DNA from: an uncultured Alcaligenaceae bacterium | GTDB lineage: Bacteria; Pseudomonadota; Gammaproteobacteria; Burkholderiales; Burkholderiaceae_B | DNA: 26,278 nucleotides | NCBI GenBank assembly: GCA_937897265.1 | Contig: CALCPT010000215.1 | Span: forward strand, 1-26,278 | Direction: 5' to 3' | Part shown: one piece after another, positions 15,659 to 23,414 of the stretch | How the letters are laid out: each line of letters begins with the position of its first letter | Position numbering within the stretch: the first letter of the stretch is position 1 | The notes under the pieces: model-generated | What the model was told of the DNA's origin: nothing | The model's input: only the letters and a program-made list of their open reading frames with translations | Databases searched by the model: none | Program-made: the position numbers and the translations under genes

Positions 15659-16882
15659 TCATTTACGCAGACCTCTTAGATACGTCGAATACGCTGCGGG
15701 GTCAGAGGGCAGATCTTGCACATAGATCCACTTGCCCTTTTGCCATTGAAACGCCCCATTTGACGTATAGGCCTGTCCGTTTTGATCAAACATCATCCCT
15801 GCTACGGGAAGATATTTCATCACTGCCTCAGTGGGCACACCGATCTTGTAAGCCGCCGCTGCGACCTTCAGCGGATCGCTTGCGCTACCAGCAGCTTCGA
15901 TCGCATTTTTTAAGACATAGACTTGGTCATAGGCGTAGGGTGAACTTGGCGAGGGTGGCGTGCCGTACTTTTTTGTGTAGTTCGCAACGTAGGTCTTCGC
16001 GGTGGCCCCCAACGCCTCAAGGGTCAGCTCAGTCGGGCGTAAATCCCACACGCCTTCCATTTGTTCAGTGGTGGCAACCTTTAAAAATTGCTCTTCACTG
16101 CCGCTGGTGAAACCATAGCGCGCTACCTTCATGCCCATTTCAACTGATTGCCTGTAGACAAACGCGGCAGGTTCAATGTAGCCAAGCACCAAGAGAGCGT
16201 CAGGGTTTAAGGCTCGCACCTTGGTGAGCTGCGGAGTCATATCACGATCTTTTAAACCAAAGGTTTCTTTGGCAATGATTTTGCCACCACCCTTCACGAA
16301 CTCTTTTTCAAATGCTTCAAGATATTGCGTGTAAAAGCCCACGTCCAACGAGCCGATGACTGCGATGTTTTTTGCGCCCTTGCTCGCCACAAACGTACCT
16401 GCCGCCGCACCCGTGAAATCTGCAGGCGGCCGCGTACGCAGTAAGTTTGTCGCTCCCAACGTCGTAATGCTGCGCTCAGCCGCATTACCTACCAGCATCA
16501 AGACCTTTTCTTTGCCAATAAATGAGGCGACCGCGCTAGTTGGGCCAGAACAGCAAAACCCAACAATGTATTGAGCGCTATCACGATCAATCAGCTTGCG
16601 CACGGCATTGGTACCTTCGGTCGGATTTGCCTTATCGTCGTAGGCCACTACATTCAGCTTGTAAGTATCGGCACCTGCTTTGATTCCCCCTTTAGCGTTA
16701 ATCTCTTCAGCTGCCATTTTGACCGCGTTGGCCTGAGGTAGGCCGTACACAGCGCCTGGCCCGGTCAGTGAATCATTGAGGCCAAGCGTCAATTGCTTTT
16801 CAGCCGCAGTCGCAAAAGCCATGGCCACGGCCAAGGCACCACCCAGCATGCGCGACACTATTGTTGAATGACGAGTTTTCAT
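15659..16882 (-). CDS. Periplasmic binding protein of the Liv-type ABC transporter
   Basis: A 407-residue type I periplasmic binding protein that delivers ligand to the LivHMGF complex. A signal peptide is clear: MKTRHSTIVSR, a hydrophobic core LGGALAVAMAFA, and likely cleavage after TA near residue 26. The mature protein has GLNDSLTGPGAVYGLPQANAV and AAEEINAKGGI in the first lobe, the hinge-region FCCSGPTSAVASF, and LLVLGYIEPAAFVYRQ in the second. An AGGAGAG site lies 6 bases before the ATG. The ligand pocket cannot be read by eye. Placement between the ATPase and permease genes, with acyl-CoA genes downstream, suggests a carboxylate or amino-acid-like ligand. Confidence 0.91.
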   Translation of the reverse strand: MKTRHSTIVSRMLGGALAVAMAFATAAEKQLTLGLNDSLTGPGAVYGLPQANAVKMAAEEINAKGGIKAGADTYKLNVVAYDDKANPTEGTNAVRKLIDRDSAQYIVGFCCSGPTSAVASFIGKEKVLMLVGNAAERSITTLGATNLLRTRPPADFTGAAAGTFVASKGAKNIAVIGSLDVGFYTQYLEAFEKEFVKGGGKIIAKETFGLKDRDMTPQLTKVRALNPDALLVLGYIEPAAFVYRQSVEMGMKVARYGFTSGSEEQFLKVATTEQMEGVWDLRPTELTLEALGATAKTYVANYTKKYGTPPSPSSPYAYDQVYVLKNAIEAAGSASDPLKVAAAAYKIGVPTEAVMKYLPVAGMMFDQNGQAYTSNGAFQWQKGKWIYVQDLPSDPAAYSTYLRGLRK

Positions 16883-16960
16883 ATTGTGCTCTCCTGATGT
16901 TTTTAGATAATTATTTTTAAGATCAAATTCTTTAGAACGAAATTCTTTTTTGCTGAAACG

Positions 16961-17662
16961 TCAATGACCAAGATACGCTTTACTGACTTCTGGGTGCGAC
17001 AACAATTCAGTACCGCTTCCCTCTAAAACAATTTCACCCGCCTCGTAAAGATACGCGTGATCCGCGAGACCAAGCGCCATTTTTGCGTTTTGTTCGACTA
17101 ATAAAATTGTGGTGCCACGCGCTTTAATTCGCGCAAGCGTCTCACCGACTTCTTGCACTATCTTAGGGGCCAAGCCTAGCGAGGGCTCATCAAAAATGCA
17201 GAGCTTTGGTCGCGACATCAGTGCTCTGGCAATCGCAAGCATCTCTTGCTCTCCACCAGATAAGGTGCCCGCCATCTGCGATGCACGTTGACGCAAGACG
17301 GGAAACATTTCGAACATCTCGCTTAGATCGTCAGCCTCGTTCGCATCTCTTCGTGTGTGCGCGCCCATTTTTAAGTTTTCTAACACCGACATGCCACCAA
17401 ACACTTGGCGACCCTCGGGGCACATCGTGATCCCTTGGCGTACGATCTGATGGCCCGGCAGCCGTTCAAGCGAAACACCTTCAAACTCAATCGATCCAGA
17501 ACGCGACGGCAACAGTCCTGTGATGCATTTCAACGTGGTACTTTTTCCGGCACCATTGGCACCAATCAGTGAGACGCATTGCCCAACTTTGACTTCAAAA
17601 CTGACGCCATGCAAAACGTCTGTTTTGCCATAGCCCGCGTAGAGATTCTTGACTCGCAGCAT
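16961..17662 (-). CDS. livF: ABC transporter ATPase, LivF
   Basis: A 233-residue cytoplasmic ATPase that powers the Liv-type transporter together with LivG. Walker A is GANGAGKS (34-41), the family motif MCPEGRQVFGGMSVLENL follows the Q-loop, the ABC signature is intact (LSGGEQ, 134-139), Walker B is LCIFDEP (154-160), and VEQN is the LivF-type switch region. The ATG immediately follows the livG stop. The 78-base gap to the binding-protein gene is A+T-rich. Confidence 0.95.
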   Translation of the reverse strand: MLRVKNLYAGYGKTDVLHGVSFEVKVGQCVSLIGANGAGKSTTLKCITGLLPSRSGSIEFEGVSLERLPGHQIVRQGITMCPEGRQVFGGMSVLENLKMGAHTRRDANEADDLSEMFEMFPVLRQRASQMAGTLSGGEQEMLAIARALMSRPKLCIFDEPSLGLAPKIVQEVGETLARIKARGTTILLVEQNAKMALGLADHAYLYEAGEIVLEGSGTELLSHPEVSKAYLGH

Positions 17663-18430
17663 TTAATGCTCCGTCCCTAGATAGGCATCAATCACTGCCG
17701 GATCAGCCCGCACTTGTGAAGGTGTGCCATCCGCAATTTTTTGTCCAAAATTCAACACTGCGATACGCTGACATACCTCCATGATCAAGCCCATGTGATG
17801 CTCAATCACTAGAACAGCCACGCCGCGGTCGCGGATTCGCAAAATGATCTCTGACAGCTCAGCGCGTTCTTTGGCAACCATCCCAGCAGCGGGCTCATCA
17901 AGCAACAAGACACGTGGCTCTGTAGCAAGAGCGGTCGCTACCATTAACAAACGTTGCTGCGCTGACGAAATCGCTGAAGCGGGTGCATGCGCGACGCTGA
18001 GTAACCCCATAAACTCAAGCAAGTCTGCCGCACGCTCTCGTTGAGCCGCGTCTTCTTGGCGATACGACTTCGTACGAAAAATTGCTTGTGCCGCCTTGGT
18101 GTCAAAGCGCGTATGCGCGCCTAAGAGCACCTGGTCTAACAAGCTAAATTCAGGAAAAAGACTCGTCGTTTGAAAAGTGCGGGCAAGGCCGAGCGCCACA
18201 CGCTGACCAATCGTCGCAGTCGAAATATCGCGACCACCTAATAAAATCTGACCGCGAGTCGCGCGCATCGTGCCCGAAATCAAATTCACACTGGTCGACT
18301 TGCCCGAGCCGTTGGGGCCGATCAGTCCAACGATTTCACCCGCCGCGATCTCAAGCGACAGACCTTTCACAGCTTGGACGCCGCCAAAATTTTTATCGAG
18401 CTCACGCACAACGAGCAGGGGCTCAGTCAT
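17663..18430 (-). CDS. livG: ABC transporter ATPase, LivG (atypical signature motif)
   Basis: A 255-residue ATPase, first gene of the liv-acyl-CoA operon. Walker A is GPNGSGKST (38-46), the Q-loop region reads LARTFQTTSLFPEFSLLDQVLLGAH, Walker B is VLLLDEP (174-180), and VIEHHMGLIMEVC is the H-loop typical of LivG. The ABC signature, normally LSYGQQ in LivG, reads ISSAQQ (154-159), so the conserved glycine is replaced by alanine. LivF keeps an intact signature, so one normal ATP site may remain. An in-frame GTG lies at 18439, but ATG 18430 gives the expected MTEPLLVVREL start. It diverges from the TetR gene, with a palindromic site in between. Confidence 0.93.
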   Translation of the reverse strand: MTEPLLVVRELDKNFGGVQAVKGLSLEIAAGEIVGLIGPNGSGKSTSVNLISGTMRATRGQILLGGRDISTATIGQRVALGLARTFQTTSLFPEFSLLDQVLLGAHTRFDTKAAQAIFRTKSYRQEDAAQRERAADLLEFMGLLSVAHAPASAISSAQQRLLMVATALATEPRVLLLDEPAAGMVAKERAELSEIILRIRDRGVAVLVIEHHMGLIMEVCQRIAVLNFGQKIADGTPSQVRADPAVIDAYLGTEH

Positions 18431-18542
18431 GCGTCGCACTCTCGGACATTATTTGACCTATCAAACCGTGTACACATCTTTGCTTCACTTCAGACAAGAC
18501 TCACCGCCAACGTTTGGGACAACGCGCAATTCGGTCGCAACG

Positions 18543-18571
18543 TTGCTGATATTAGACCGATCGTCTATAAA
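18543..18571 (+). promoter_or_regulatory. Possible promoter of the TetR gene
   Basis: TTGCTG (18543-18548) and TATAAA (18566-18571) are separated by exactly 17 bases, the optimal sigma-70 spacing. The -10 box matches five of six bases, the -35 only the first three. The palindrome at 18553-18567 fills the spacer, as expected for a repressor that blocks RNA polymerase. The start codon lies about 130 bases downstream, so the leader would be long. Confidence 0.4.
18553..18567. promoter_or_regulatory. 15-bp palindrome, probable TetR operator
   Basis: TAGAC-CGATC-GTCTA has perfect five-base arms. It lies in the 261-base divergent spacer between livG and the TetR gene. The half-site TAGAC and the size are like the boxes described for NemR/AcuR-type TetR regulators. 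An overlapping wider repeat (ACCGATCG and CGATTGGT, 18557-18581) may extend the site. The likely role is autoregulation and repression of the liv-acyl-CoA operon. Confidence 0.55.
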
Positions 18572-18700
18572 ATCGATTGGTATTTACCCTTGAACAGTAT
18601 TTTTTACAAAAAAGTGTTATATATCAAAAGAATAGAGTTTTTACACGCGCGACTTTTTATCTTTTTTTTTGCACGTTTAGCTATTAGTTAATCAAAATTT

Positions 18701-19384
18701 ATGGGCACCCTCCACGCCTTTGCTCCCCCTGACCGCACTTGCACAGAAAATGTGTCAAACACTGATTTACAGTTTAGACACGCCCGCTCACTGGCGGCCA
18801 AGCAACGCGGCGATACTCGCTTGGCCATTATCTGGTGCGGCACCGAATTGCTAACAGAGCGTGGCTTTCAAATTACGGGTATTGATGAAATTTTGTCTAT
18901 CGTCGGCGTACCGAAAGGCTCTTTTTATTATTACTTCAAGAGCAAGCGCGAATTCGGTGTCGCGGTGGTTGATAACTACGTAGAGTTTTATGCCCAAAAG
19001 ATGGCTCTACTCTTTGACAACCCCGAACGTACTCCCTTGCAACGCTTGCAAGATTTTGTTGACGACGGCAAGGTCGGTCTAGCCAAATACGATTTCAAAC
19101 GAGGCTGCCTGATCGGCAACATGGGGCAAGAGTTGGCCGCCTTAAACGACGAATTCAGAGAGCGCCTCGAGCAAGTGATGCAGGCCTGGGAGGCGCGCGT
19201 GACAGCGTTGTTTCAACTTGCTCTCGAGCGTGGTGAAATCGCACACAGTCACGACCCTGAAAGCCTCTCGCAATTTTTTTGGATCGGCTGGGAAGGCGCG
19301 ATTTTGCGTGCAAAGCTCACCCGCAGCGTTGCACCTCTTGATCGCTTTGCGCAAATCTTTTTTAGTAAAGTGCTGAATCACTAG
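18701..19384 (+). CDS. TetR family transcriptional regulator, AcuR-like
   Basis: A 227-residue DNA-binding repressor. The helix-turn-helix domain spans about residues 39-84, with LLTERGFQITGIDEILSIVGV and the recognition helix PKGSFYYYFKSKREF. The ligand domain contains FKRGCLIGNMGQELAALND and FWIGWEGAILRAKL, which I associate with the AcuR group, regulators that respond to acrylate or other small unsaturated or acyl-CoA-related compounds. The N-terminus has about 30 extra residues before the usual domain start, so the true start may be downstream, for example the GTG near 18752; no strong ribosome site is seen. It diverges from the liv-acyl-CoA operon, the usual layout for a local repressor. 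The effector is probably the transported acid or its CoA ester, which is inference. Confidence 0.87.
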   Translation: MGTLHAFAPPDRTCTENVSNTDLQFRHARSLAAKQRGDTRLAIIWCGTELLTERGFQITGIDEILSIVGVPKGSFYYYFKSKREFGVAVVDNYVEFYAQKMALLFDNPERTPLQRLQDFVDDGKVGLAKYDFKRGCLIGNMGQELAALNDEFRERLEQVMQAWEARVTALFQLALERGEIAHSHDPESLSQFFWIGWEGAILRAKLTRSVAPLDRFAQIFFSKVLNH

Positions 19385-19800
19385 CACGCATATAAACCTT
19401 AGATACGTCGCGCATCAAGACAGCAAAAGCGATTGTCGATCGCGTTGTTAGTCATTAGCCCCACCGCTTGCCGTCATCGACAACAATTCAAAAATAAAAC
19501 CATATGGCGTGCGCTAAAAAGATAGCGACAGCCCATCCAAAACAATTGCGGTTCGCAACAGTGACCTATACAGCCCCATACTTTGCGTGAGGACATTGAT
19601 CACCCAACTGTGGCGCTGTTTCAATCACCAAAAACTCTGCTTGGCATGTCATAGCATGGGCGATATGATGGAGCAAGGTAAAGAGTTTGCACTAACTTTA
19701 TCGACAAGCTTTCCTACTCTCGAGTTTGCACTAACTTTATCGACAAGATTTCCTGCTCTCACCGTCGCGCGGTGAGGCACATCAATAGATACCTTGACTC
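19385..19800. other. 416-base gap before the sulfatase gene
   Basis: No recognisable gene or RNA is visible here. A possible 62-codon frame (GTG 19587 to 19775) spans the tandem repeat and reads through it as two copies of a 13-residue unit (EFALTLSTSFPTL and EFALTLSTRFPAL). It has no ribosome site or known relatives that I can name, so I do not call it a gene. The sulfatase promoter must lie in this gap or in the repeat; no clear -35/-10 pair is seen. Confidence 0.5.
19683..19760. repeat. Tandem direct repeat, 2 x 39 bp
   Basis: Two adjacent copies, 19683-19721 and 19722-19760, each begin GAGTTTGCACTAAC and end in a CTCTC run, and differ at only two positions. The end of the second copy is 40 bases before the sulfatase ATG. 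A period of 39 keeps a reading frame, but the repeat could also be a recent slippage duplication, regulatory binding sites or a mobile-element remnant. No second type of repeat accompanies it. Confidence 0.95.
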
Positions 19801-21339
19801 ATGACACTGAATTTTAAAAAGACTCTTCTCGCGGCCTCGATCGCTAGCACCCTTTTGGCAGGTCAAGCACTCGCCGCTGATCCGCCAAACATTCTGATTA
19901 TTTGGGGTGATGACATTGGCCAATTCAACATCAGCGCCTATAACAACGGCATGATGGGTTACAAAACACCTAACATCGATCGTATCGGTAAAGAGGGTGC
20001 GCTGTTTACTGACTGGTATGGCCAACAGAGCAGCACAGCTGGTCGCGCCGCGTTCATTACTGGGCAGTCACCCATTCGCACAGGCTTAACCAAAGTCGGC
20101 TTGCCTGGCACACCCGAGGGCATGAAAAAAGAAGACCCAACACTGGCCACGTTGCTCAAAGCGAAAGGGTATAAAACCGGGCAGTTCGGCAAAAACCACT
20201 TAGGTGACCGTGACGATATGCTGCCCACGGCACATGGCTTTGACGAGTTCTTTGGCAATCTGTATCACCTCAATGCAGAAGAAGAACCCGAAAACCCCGA
20301 CTACCCAAAAAACCCAGAGTTTAAAAAGCGCTTCGGTCCACGCGGTGTCATCCACAGCTTTGCTGGTGGCAAGATTACGGATACTGGGCCGCTGACTCGC
20401 AAACGCATGGAGACCATCGACGACGAAGTTATGGTCAAAACGCTTGATTTTATGGATCGCGCCAAGCAAGAGAAGAAGCCTTTCTTTATTTGGTGGAACT
20501 CAACCCGTATGCATATTTTCACGCATCTGAAAGCGGCCTCGCAAGGTAAAACTGGCTTGGGTGTGTATGCGGATGGCATGGTCGAACATGACGGGCACGT
20601 TGGTCAGTTGCTTGAAAAACTTAAAGCGCTTGGCTTAGACGAAAACACCATCATCATGTATTCGACCGACAACGGCGCCGAGACCTTTACCTGGCCTGAT
20701 GGCGGCACCACCATGTTCAGGGGTGAAAAAAACACCAACTGGGAAGGCGGCTACCGCGTACCGACCATGATCAAGTGGCCAGGTGTGATCAAACCCGGCA
20801 CGATCAATAACGATATCGCCTCACACGAAGATATGCTCACCACGCTCGTAGCGGCCGCCGGCGACAAAACTGCCAAGGCTGATCTCAAAGTGGGCCGCAA
20901 GATCGGGGACATGACCTACAAGGTACATCTTGACGGCTATGACCTTGGGCCGGCGCTAAAAGGTGAGGCCGCTTGGCCACGCAAAGAATTTATCTACTGG
21001 ACAGACGACGGCAGTGTGGCCGCCTTGCGCTACGACAACTGGAAAGTCACCTTCTTGAAACAAGAAGCCGAGGGCTTAAAAGTATGGCAACAGCCTTTCA
21101 CCCAGTTACGCGCCCCCACGCTCACCAACTTGCGGATGGACCCGTTTGAGCGTGCCGAGCACGAAAATGCCATGGGCTATCAGCGCTGGTATCTAGACCG
21201 CATGTTTGCGATTGCACCTGCTGCCTCGTATGTAGGCCAGTGGTTGCAAAGCTTTCGTGAGTTTCCGCCTCGTCAAAAACCCGGCAGCTTCAATCTTGAT
21301 CGCGTGATGGAAATGGTATCTAAGCCTGCGCAAAACTAG
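19801..21339 (+). CDS. Secreted sulfatase, serine-type
   Basis: A 512-residue type I sulfatase that hydrolyses sulfate esters, expected in the periplasm. The signal peptide (MTLNFKK, hydrophobic core, cleavage after ALA near residue 25) precedes the first metal motif NILIIWGDDIGQ (Asp37, Asp38). The activation motif, normally C-x-P-S-R, reads S-T-A-G-R at residues 78-82 followed by AAFITG, so Ser78 takes the place of the residue converted to formylglycine. Ser-type sulfatases are known to need an anaerobic radical SAM maturase, and one is encoded next door. Other active-site elements are GKNHLGD (Lys131, His133) and STDNGAE (Asp290, Asn291). The start ATG follows weak GATACCTTG sequence. It is convergent with the maturase gene, 56 bases apart. 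The sulfated substrate is not readable; family members similar in layout are annotated as arylsulfatases. Confidence 0.93.
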   Translation: MTLNFKKTLLAASIASTLLAGQALAADPPNILIIWGDDIGQFNISAYNNGMMGYKTPNIDRIGKEGALFTDWYGQQSSTAGRAAFITGQSPIRTGLTKVGLPGTPEGMKKEDPTLATLLKAKGYKTGQFGKNHLGDRDDMLPTAHGFDEFFGNLYHLNAEEEPENPDYPKNPEFKKRFGPRGVIHSFAGGKITDTGPLTRKRMETIDDEVMVKTLDFMDRAKQEKKPFFIWWNSTRMHIFTHLKAASQGKTGLGVYADGMVEHDGHVGQLLEKLKALGLDENTIIMYSTDNGAETFTWPDGGTTMFRGEKNTNWEGGYRVPTMIKWPGVIKPGTINNDIASHEDMLTTLVAAAGDKTAKADLKVGRKIGDMTYKVHLDGYDLGPALKGEAAWPRKEFIYWTDDGSVAALRYDNWKVTFLKQEAEGLKVWQQPFTQLRAPTLTNLRMDPFERAEHENAMGYQRWYLDRMFAIAPAASYVGQWLQSFREFPPRQKPGSFNLDRVMEMVSKPAQN

Positions 21340-21395
21340 GCCGCTTCCCGCATACCTGCGCGTGAAGTTTGTCTTAATTTCGGCTTAATTTTGTT

Positions 21396-22646
21396 TTAAC
21401 GTAAATGGCCCAGATGTCGCAAAATACGAACGACATCTGGGCCAATGTGTTCATAAAACCGATACAAGCCCGAGCACAGATAATTTAGTCCGACCTCGCC
21501 TTCGCGCGTTTTGATCAGACGATTTTTAGGGCACTCGCCCCAGCACAACTTTAAGTAATCGCACTCGCGACACTGCTTGGGCAGAGTGTCGCGCTTGTCC
21601 ATCCCAAATTTTTCTTGCGTCGCTGAAAAAGCCAAATCGCCTAGGTGCGTTTGAGCGAGCGTACCTAACTTGTACTCTGGATACACAAAGTGATCGCACG
21701 AATACACTGAACCATCGTGCTCAAGAGCCAGACCTTTGCCACAAAACTCAGCCTGCGTGCACGTTTGCGCGGGCATCCCTGCAGCTTGCGCCACAGCAGT
21801 TTCAAAGAGATTGACATGGATACGACCAAAATCAGTCGCAAGCCATTCATCCCATACACCTGATAAAAAATTACCATAGTCGTCGGGATCAACGGACCAG
21901 TCGGTGACGATCGACAACGGATGACCCGGCTTTGCCCGACCGCTATCCTGCAAGGGCGCCCCAGAAAAATCCATTTTTGCTGGAGCCGCTTGCTTAAACG
22001 CACGCGGCTCGACTGCAGGATTAAATTGCACACGCCAAGTGCCAACTTCGTCCGCTAAAAACCGGTAGACCTCTTTGGGGTACAGCGCATTGCGCCGATT
22101 GACGACGCACAGCGCAGCAAACGAGACGTCAGCATCTACCAAACGTTTGGCCGCGTTCATCACAAAATCAAACGTCGGCTTGCCATTGTTTGTTTTGCGA
22201 TAAATGTCGTGCAACTCACGCGGGCCGTCGATCGATAACCCTACGTGAAAGTTATTCTGTTTTAAAAACTTTATCCATTCAGCATCAAGCGCAATGCCAT
22301 TCGTTTGTAAATCATTTTCTATTTTTTGGTTTGGCTTTGCGTACTTGTTTTGCAGCGCGACCACTTGCTGATAAAACGGCAAGCCCAGCAAAGTGGGCTC
22401 GCCCCCTTGCCACGAAAACACAACTTGCTCACCGGTTTGGCTCTCAATGTATTGCCGCACATACTGCTCAAGCGTGGCCGCATCCATACGCGCGTGCTTG
22501 GGTTGCTCGAGAAGTTCAGTTTTATGTAGATAAAAGCAATAATCGCAATCGATGTTGCACTCGGCGCCCGAAGGTTTAGCCATCGTATGAAAACGATAAT
22601 GCCTACCCGCGGGCAACGGCGGCAGATTATGCGCGGGTGGTGTCAC
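21396..22646 (-). CDS. Anaerobic-type sulfatase maturase (radical SAM, SPASM)
   Basis: A 416-residue radical S-adenosylmethionine enzyme that oxidises the active-site Ser or Cys of a sulfatase to formylglycine in the cytoplasm. The radical SAM cluster motif is C30-x3-C34-x2-C37 (CNIDCDYCFY), preceded by MAKPSGAE as in known anSMEs. SWQGGEPTLLG and HVGLSIDGP are core motifs. The C-terminal auxiliary-cluster cysteines are seen in TCTQAEFCGKG, YSCDHF and QCRECDYLKLCWGECPKNR, ending in LNYLCSGLYRFYEH. The start is GTG at 22646; ATG 22583 would remove the segment just before the conserved MAKPSGA and is less likely. It is oriented toward the serine-type sulfatase, its probable client. The last codons contain a perfect inverted repeat. 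Confidence 0.94.
   Translation of the reverse strand: MTPPAHNLPPLPAGRHYRFHTMAKPSGAECNIDCDYCFYLHKTELLEQPKHARMDAATLEQYVRQYIESQTGEQVVFSWQGGEPTLLGLPFYQQVVALQNKYAKPNQKIENDLQTNGIALDAEWIKFLKQNNFHVGLSIDGPRELHDIYRKTNNGKPTFDFVMNAAKRLVDADVSFAALCVVNRRNALYPKEVYRFLADEVGTWRVQFNPAVEPRAFKQAAPAKMDFSGAPLQDSGRAKPGHPLSIVTDWSVDPDDYGNFLSGVWDEWLATDFGRIHVNLFETAVAQAAGMPAQTCTQAEFCGKGLALEHDGSVYSCDHFVYPEYKLGTLAQTHLGDLAFSATQEKFGMDKRDTLPKQCRECDYLKLCWGECPKNRLIKTREGEVGLNYLCSGLYRFYEHIGPDVVRILRHLGHLR
21406..21444. terminator. Perfect 14-bp stem-loop at the maturase 3' end
   Basis: TGGCCCAGATGTCG and CGACATCTGGGCCA are perfect 14-base arms around an 11-base loop. The structure lies inside the final coding codons of the maturase (GPDVVRILRHLG) and 66 bases beyond the convergent sulfatase stop. 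On the minus strand the stem is followed by TTTACGTTAAAAC. It probably serves as a shared terminator or 3' stabiliser for both transcripts. Confidence 0.65.
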
Positions 22647-22704
22647 TGCAAACCATTCGGATTAGCGAGAAGACGACGCAGACAAGTGTTCACGACGCAC
22701 ACGC

Positions 22705-23259
22705 TCACTTAGTGATCTTGGTAATCTTGTTACCTTGAATTCCGACACCTGCCATCAAGCCTTTTTGATTGAAGATAAACGCGTAGATATCGTCTTGGAT
22801 CGTCGTCGTGGTGTGTGTCACGCCTTTGCCCTGGTCCATCACCACGATGCTTGGTCCAACGCCAACTTCAAAGCCCTGGGTAGAGTCAAGCGCGTTCAAG
22901 GCACTTTCTTTCATGAAAAACATGGCATAGCCATACTCTTGTACACCAGCCTGAAAACCATACGAAGCGCCGCCCGTGTTGTAGTAAGCCGCAGCTTTAC
23001 CACCGCGCCAAAGCACACCCTCACCAAATTGACCACCCACAATCAAGCCAGCTTTTTTCACATCTGGAAACACCAACACCGCCACGGCGCGCTTGCTGAG
23101 ATCGCGTGCCGAAGCGTTTTGAGCGATCAAAGAGTTTAGGGCCTGTTGCGAGTGACGCTCAAGAGTCGCGCGGTCTTCAGCACGCGCACCTGCAGACAAA
23201 CAAAGCGCTACGACAGCACTGATCAAAACAAAAAAACGAACTACCTGTTGGAACAACAT
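22705..23259 (-). CDS. SYLF-domain (YSC84-like) lipid-binding protein
   Basis: A 184-residue exported protein of the SYLF/YSC84 family, which is associated with lipid binding in eukaryotes and of unclear role in bacteria. The signal peptide runs to about residue 27 (cleavage after ARA). The mature domain shows AVLVFPDVKKAGLIVGGQFGEGVLW, GASYGFQAGVQEYGYAMFFM and FEVGVGPSIVVMDQG, the family pattern, and ends in DIYAFIFNQKGLMAGVGIQGNKITKI. GGAG lies 5 bases before the ATG. It is on the same strand as the Bug gene upstream (155-base gap) and the maturase downstream (58-base gap), but nothing links it functionally to sulfatase. Confidence 0.88.
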   Translation of the reverse strand: MLFQQVVRFFVLISAVVALCLSAGARAEDRATLERHSQQALNSLIAQNASARDLSKRAVAVLVFPDVKKAGLIVGGQFGEGVLWRGGKAAAYYNTGGASYGFQAGVQEYGYAMFFMKESALNALDSTQGFEVGVGPSIVVMDQGKGVTHTTTTIQDDIYAFIFNQKGLMAGVGIQGNKITKITK

Positions 23260-23414
23260 AAAAACTCCAAAATCAACAAGACGGCCTAACCCTAAAAGAG
23301 CGTGACCGCTTTATAAAAAGTAACAACTGGCAAAGCAAAATACCCTAATCCAAAAAAAGGACGATTCTAAAAACCCCAAGCCAGCTAAAAAAATACTAGA
23401 GTACGACCGACACA

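Noticed and set aside
19683..19760. CRISPR array or iteron origin from the tandem repeat
   Set aside because: Only two directly abutting copies, no spacers, no cas or replication genes in the window.
19587..19775. A possible 62-residue small protein containing a duplicated 13-residue unit
   Set aside because: GTG start, no ribosome site, no recognised relatives; the duplication is explained by the 39-bp DNA repeat.
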